Shown piece by piece: positions 32,894-33,081 of a stretch of DNA of 33,081 nucleotides. Below the pieces are notes generated by a model that did not search any database, was not told the DNA's origin, and saw nothing but the letters and a program-made list of their open reading frames with translations. How positions within the stretch are numbered: position 1 is the first letter of the stretch; every line of letters begins with the position of its first letter. Origin of the DNA: Chitinophagales bacterium (lineage in GTDB: Bacteria > Bacteroidota > Bacteroidia > Chitinophagales > S012-47); contig WFPF01000128.1 in assembly GCA_015487695.1 (NCBI GenBank), forward strand, positions 1 through 33,081, given 5' to 3'. The position numbers were made by a program, and so were the translations under genes.

Positions 32894-32918
32894 GTCCCGA
32901 TGATCCTTTCATCGGGAC
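32894..32918. repeat. Perfect 10-pair hairpin in the repeat block
   Basis: GTCCCGATGA (32894-32903) pairs perfectly with TCATCGGGAC (32909-32918) around a TCCTT loop. There is no T-run and no adjacent gene end, so it is not a normal terminator. It lies between the two ATCTTCGAAAGC copies. Confidence 0.85.
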
Positions 32919-32924
32919 GTATCG

Positions 32925-32952
32925 TCCCGGTGCTCATTCCACTCGACCGGGA
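32925..32952. repeat. Variable-stem element 1 (loop GCTCATTCCACTCG)
   Basis: TCCCGGT (32925-32931) pairs with ACCGGGA (32946-32952) around a 14-base loop. The loop closely matches that of the element at 33048-33075, although the stems differ. Confidence 0.8.
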
Positions 32953-33010
32953 TCTTCGAAAGCATGCTTGAACTACTATGTTTTTCTTGATTTGTCTATC
33001 CTTTGGAACA

Positions 33011-33038
33011 TTCCGAACGAGCACAGCGAGCTTCGGAA
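33011..33038. repeat. Variable-stem element 2 (inverted orientation)
   Basis: TTCCGAA (33011-33017) pairs with TTCGGAA (33032-33038). The 14-base loop is CGAGCACAGCGAGC, whose reverse complement GCTCGCTGTGCTCG fits the GCTC...CTCG pattern, so this copy points the other way. Confidence 0.75.
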
Positions 33039-33047
33039 CGATAAACT

Positions 33048-33075
33048 CCCTGACGCTCATTTCATTCGGTCAGGG
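33048..33075. repeat. Variable-stem element 3 (loop GCTCATTTCATTCG)
   Basis: CCCTGAC (33048-33054) pairs with GTCAGGG (33069-33075) around a 14-base loop that differs from that of element 1 at two positions. Its left arm and the start of its loop recur at 32811 and 32844. Confidence 0.8.
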
Positions 33076-33081
33076 CAAAGC

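Larger units (their letters stand above)
32749..33075. repeat. Gene-free block of short inverted and direct repeats
   Basis: From the FKBP promoter to the window end (about 400 bases) no credible gene is seen. Inverted repeats sit at 32749-32766 (6-pair, weak), 32813-32832 (degenerate), 32894-32918, 32925-32952, 33011-33038 and 33048-33075. Direct repeats are GCCCTGACGCTCGC at 32810-32823 and 32843-32856, with CCCTGACGCTC again at 33048-33058, and ATCTTCGAAAGC at 32868-32879 and 32952-32963. The last three inverted repeats share a 14-base loop of the form GCTC...TCG but have different 7-base stems. Confidence 0.8.

Noticed and set aside
32680-33060. Minus-strand open frame of 126 codons in the repeat block
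   Set aside because: It runs through the inverted repeats, is rich in Arg/Ser/Pro without domain character, and contains the FKBP promoter box region at its end. It is most likely a by-product of the repeats.

Overview
The window reads as a chromosomal segment of a member of the Bacteroidota, probably an uncultured or little-studied lineage of roughly 50% GC. Four things point there. Two exported proteins end in type IX secretion (T9SS) type A sorting domains. SecD and SecF are fused in one 1034-residue protein. Many genes are preceded by the Bacteroidota sigma-factor -7 element TAnnTTTG. Several families are common in this phylum (DUF2490, a DUF6134-like protein, choice-of-anchor B/LVIVD, SprB repeat). 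No phage, insertion sequence, CRISPR array or tRNA was recognised.

Layout. 1-2013 (minus): the 5' half of an RNase R gene cut by the window edge, and a DUF2490 beta-barrel. 2206-3899 (plus): an acyl-CoA thioesterase and sucC, closed by a strong terminator. 4007-6034 (plus): a ComEC-like competence channel protein lacking the nuclease-like domain. 6113-8185 (plus): an overlapping three-gene operon of crotonase, DUF1801 protein and sulfotransferase. 8265-15428 (minus): a 2387-residue T9SS-exported protein built from six tandem modules of about 290 residues. 15603-17572 (plus): an RhlE-type DEAD-box helicase and a YebC/PmpR protein, each with its own -7 box. 17720-19759 (plus): an outer-membrane barrel and a DUF3179 lipoprotein in tandem. 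19778-20924 (minus): a small exported protein and a DinB-like protein. 21062-26846 (plus): guaA, an overlapping lipoprotein with a periplasmic-binding fold, and a 945-residue T9SS-exported beta-propeller protein, closed by two hairpins. 27052-30156 (plus): secDF with its terminator. 30233-31862 (minus): transaldolase and the Sua5/TsaC tRNA-modification enzyme. 31969-32063 (minus): the small bacterial SRP RNA (not an open reading frame). 32133-32618 (minus): a SlyD-type FKBP isomerase. 32619-33081: a gene-free block of inverted repeats with differing stems and a recurring GCTC...TCG loop.

Most of the genes are housekeeping: RNA turnover, the TCA cycle, purine synthesis, protein export through SRP RNA and SecDF, and tRNA t6A formation. 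The accessory content is the two large surface or secreted proteins, the barrel/DUF3179 pair, the sulfotransferase operon and the repeat block at the right end. The least explained items are the modular AB-AB-CC architecture of the giant protein, the variable-stem constant-loop repeats, and -7 promoter boxes placed so close to the helicase and guaA start codons that their mRNAs are predicted to be nearly leaderless.
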